From: Bacillus sp. ISL-37
Lineage (GTDB): Bacteria; Bacillota; Bacilli; Bacillales; Cytobacillaceae
DNA length: 64,000 nucleotides
Assembly (NCBI RefSeq): GCF_018613315.1
Contig: NZ_JAGGQL010000003.1
Span: 248,001 to 312,000 of the forward strand
Direction: 5' to 3'
Each line of letters starts with the position of its first letter. The first letter of the stretch is position 1. The notes beneath the pieces are model-generated. The model searched no databases. It was given only the letters and a program-made list of their open reading frames with translations, and was not told where the DNA came from. Position numbers and translations under genes: made by a program. Positions 61,923 through 64,000 of the stretch are shown here, piece by piece.

Positions 61923-62351
61923 AGAATTAGTTGCATGTTTCTTTGGCTTATATTTAGACAATTGAAAACGGATGAAGCAGCCTATGCAAAATCCCAGAAT
62001 TGCAATAAAAGCGGCCAACGCTACCATCACGGTAAATATAAGTCCCAATGCCGTTAAGCCGCTTGCATAGGAAATGATTCCGCCTGCTAAGCAGACAACA
62101 GCAATTTTTTGATTGAACTGCTGTTGTTCCCAGTCTTCTGGGATATAATCAGACGTTTGTTTTCGCAGGAAACGTCTGGCGATTCGCATTACCGGATTGT
62201 ATCCGAACAGCAGTCCTGAAATTCCTGCGACCAGTGGCAAAGTCAAGATCCATTCAATACCTGTTAACCAGGTGCTTACTACACTTAAGACAATGAACCA
62301 CTGATTGGTTCTTACCAAGGGCCGAGGAATTGAGCGAATCTCAGTAGTCAT
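61920..62351 (-). CDS. DUF4395 membrane protein
   Basis: 143 residues with four membrane segments. IPRPLVRTNQWFIVLSVVS is the DUF4395 signature (RxVRxNQ), then FGYNPVMRIARRFLRK, and the C-terminal GFCIGCFIRFQL has a CxxxC-type end. Family function unknown; members are often near thiol-disulfide genes, which are not seen here. Confidence 0.82.
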   Translation of the reverse strand: MTTEIRSIPRPLVRTNQWFIVLSVVSTWLTGIEWILTLPLVAGISGLLFGYNPVMRIARRFLRKQTSDYIPEDWEQQQFNQKIAVVCLAGGIISYASGLTALGLIFTVMVALAAFIAILGFCIGCFIRFQLSKYKPKKHATNS

Positions 62352-62523
62352 GTTAAATCCGACCTTTCTTATTGGTTTATATGTATTTTATCTTTATTTC
62401 CCTAAAATGTGAAGACTAAAGCAATTAATTTTTCAGAAGTGAATTTTTTAGGAAATATGGAAAAGTATTCCTGAATATAATAGAATGCTGGTTTTAAATA
62501 TAAATAGAAATGATGGGGGAAAC

Positions 62524-63548
62524 ATGGGGAGAAATTTGAAGGTCATTTGGTTTTTATTTTTTGCGGCATTCATTGGATTAGCTGGCTGTTCACAACCAAT
62601 TGCAGAGAAAGCTGGAACGGAAAAAAAGGGGATTGAACAGGAGGGCAAGACAGGAAGTGAAGATGAAAAAAAGAAAAGGAGGCAGCTGAACAAGAAGAAG
62701 AAGAAGAAGAAGAAGCTCGACCAATAGTAGTGAATATAATTGAGCCTACCACTCAAGAAGTGATCAGGTCACTTACACCGGTTGAAATGGGTTACGGAAG
62801 CGATGATGAGAAGTTTAGAGCTGAATTGGAACAATGGGCTCGAGAATTGGCTCGCGGAAATGATGCGACACCAGGTTACTATCAACGGATGATTCCAGAT
62901 AAACTTGGTCCGGATGGCCAGGTGATAAAAGGGAGTCCATTGATTATTCTGGAAGAATCTGAGCTGGTTGAAAGCATCATCCAGGCTTCAGAAATTGGGG
63001 GGAACGTCGAGCTTCCGCTTTATGTAACGGCAAGCGGATATGAAATCGATGATGCTGCCCTGCTCGGCGAGGTTATTGTAGGAAAGTATACAACCTATTT
63101 TAACGCTGGGGTTGCGGGCAGAACAAAGAATATTGAGCTGTCAGCGGAAGCAATCAACAATGTCATCCTAGGCGCAGGGGATGTGTTTTCCTTTAATACA
63201 ACTGTCGGGCCGAGCGACGAAGCTCATGGCTATCAGCCTGCTGAGGAAATTGTCAACAAAAAGCTGGTTATGGGGATAGGAGGCGGCATCTGCCAGACTT
63301 CTTCAACTTTGTATAATGCTGTGGATGTTCTTGGTGTTGGTTATGTGGAGAAACATCATCATTCCCTATCTGTAGGCTATGTTCCTGAAGGAAGGGACGC
63401 AACGGTTTCCTATGGAGGCAAGGATTTCAGGTTCGAGAACACAACAGGCGTGCCACTTTTACTGAAAGCAATAGTAGGAAAAGGTACTTTGACCGTAGAA
63501 GTGAGGACATCCAAGGAATATGAAACCCAAATGAAAAAAGGCATTTAA
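62524..63548 (+). pseudogene. VanW-family lipoprotein with a -1 frameshift at A AAA AAG
   Basis: The first frame starts at ATG 62524 (RBS GGGGGA) with a signal peptide and lipobox LAGC (Cys19), then a polar stretch up to GSEDEKK. The VanW domain continues in the -1 frame (EKEAAEQ, then an acidic run, then PIVVNIIEPTTQEV) to 63548, with GIGGGICQTSSTLYNAV as the VanW signature. The frames join exactly at A-AAA-AAG (62667-62673). One missing A in the A7 run, or a -1 shift on the heptamer, would restore a 341-residue protein. An unshifted ribosome makes only about 68 residues. It may be a sequencing error, a mutation or programmed. Confidence 0.75.
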
Positions 63549-63658
63549 CAGTCTTAAATCAATTCCGTCAAAAGGCGTAGAAAGAATCAATCTGATGGTG
63601 AATGTTTCCATTCTTCAATTCCCTTATTCTTGAATTAAGAACAAGGGAGGCGAACCAT

Positions 63659-63721
63659 ATGGATATGAGCTTTAGAATATATCTGGAATACAAAGAAAGA
63701 AGAAATGAAGCGGAAAGATGA
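63659..63721 (+). CDS. 20-aa peptide ORF
   Basis: Very good RBS AAGGGAGGCG before ATG 63659; the product is MDMSFRIYLEYKERRNEAER. A second ORF (63705-63806, MKRKDDFRETYKLYQEFKRF onward) overlaps it in another frame and repeats the FRxxYxxYxEFKR pattern, so a single frameshifted gene is also possible. Confidence 0.35.
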   Translation: MDMSFRIYLEYKERRNEAER

Positions 63722-63782
63722 TTTTCGAGAAACATATAAACTTTATCAAGAATTTAAAAGGTTTAGCTGGAACAATGCTTTT

Positions 63783-63789
63783 AGGAGGG
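63783..63789 (+). promoter_or_regulatory. strong RBS before an ATC start
   Basis: AGGAGGG lies seven bases before ATC 63797; the codon just before the ATC is TAG, so no upstream start is possible in that frame. Confidence 0.6.
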
Positions 63790-63796
63790 AGAATAG

Positions 63797-64000
63797 ATCA
63801 AAGTAATAAAGTATTTATTTTATACAGCAGGTTTTATCATTTTGTTGATTGTTATTGGTAACCTTCAGCAAAGCTTTGAGAATATTGGAAAGGAGACCTT
63901 TAGGCTCTATCCATGGAGTTTCATTGCTGTTATATTGTATTTTCCTATCGGCGTTTATCTAGGAATACCAGGGTTACTGAAGGAATATCAAAAGAATGGA
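63797..64000 (+). CDS. membrane protein, probable ATC start, runs off the window
   Basis: 68 residues seen. The frame begins right after a TAG stop and opens (M)KVIKYLFYTAGFIILLIVIG, a membrane segment, then a polar loop and a second segment (WSFIAVILYFPIGVYLGIPG). No ATG or GTG occurs before the middle of the first segment. AGGAGGG seven bases upstream supports ATC 63797. The 3' end is outside the window. Family unknown. Confidence 0.55.
   Translation, partial: MKVIKYLFYTAGFIILLIVIGNLQQSFENIGKETFRLYPWSFIAVILYFPIGVYLGIPGLLKEYQKNG

Overview
The window reads as a chromosomal segment of an aerobic, endospore-forming member of the Bacillaceae (Bacillus/Mesobacillus/Cytobacillus type). The evidence is an SspH-type spore protein, a bacillopeptidase F-like S8 protease, a menaquinol aa3 oxidase operon (qoxABCD), a BioY gene with a BirA-type operator, a TPP riboswitch in front of tenA, a CspB-type cold-shock gene, strong AGGAGG ribosome binding sites and many short genes closed by hairpin-T terminators. 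I see no rRNA, tRNA, transposase, integrase, phage gene or CRISPR array.

Layout. 0-9 kb: small membrane proteins and lipoproteins, a Nudix hydrolase, a Cache/HAMP/GGDEF diguanylate cyclase, an M20 peptidase, a UMF1-type MFS protein and a nucleotide-pyrophosphatase-like phosphodiesterase. 9-16 kb: HD hydrolase, WGR protein and VOC protein, then a transporter plus two M20 amidohydrolases that form a probable scavenging operon. 16-28 kb: GH1 glycosidase, four consecutive GNAT acetyltransferases, SDR, DUF4230, SspH, a phosphodiesterase gene cut by an amber codon, YdhK and a TraB-family protein. 28-36 kb: small genes, DUF2935, riboswitch/tenA and the qox operon with an FNR-type palindrome upstream. 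36-42 kb: SDR, adhE behind Rex-type operators and a secreted M28 aminopeptidase. 42-50 kb: DUF421, Csp, the 1422-residue S8 protease, short polar proteins and BioY. 50-64 kb: alpha/beta hydrolase, MBL hydrolase, SRPBCC, DUF2161 nuclease-like, a TetR/MFS drug-export pair with two visible operators, SnoaL, DUF3231, SGNH, MATE, DUF1572, DUF4395 and a VanW lipoprotein broken at an A AAA AAG heptamer.

The most unusual content is intergenic. Six tandem-repeat arrays lie between genes. Three of them (near 11.4, 16.4 and 31.6 kb) have different sequences but the same exact 52-bp period, and each unit carries an inverted repeat spanning 27-29 bp. The other three (near 7.7, 52.1 and 54.1 kb) have a 20-21-bp period. 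The shared geometry with exchanged stem sequence suggests two structural families rather than chance duplications. I do not know a described element that matches, and their function is unknown. Two genes (463 and 63797) also appear to start at ATC behind strong Shine-Dalgarno sequences.

Functionally the segment combines extracellular protein breakdown (S8 and M28 proteases), amide and amino-acid scavenging (M20 enzymes), respiration and redox control (qox with FNR-type site, adhE with Rex-type sites), vitamin salvage (tenA, bioY) and export/resistance functions (TetR/MFS, MATE, GNATs).
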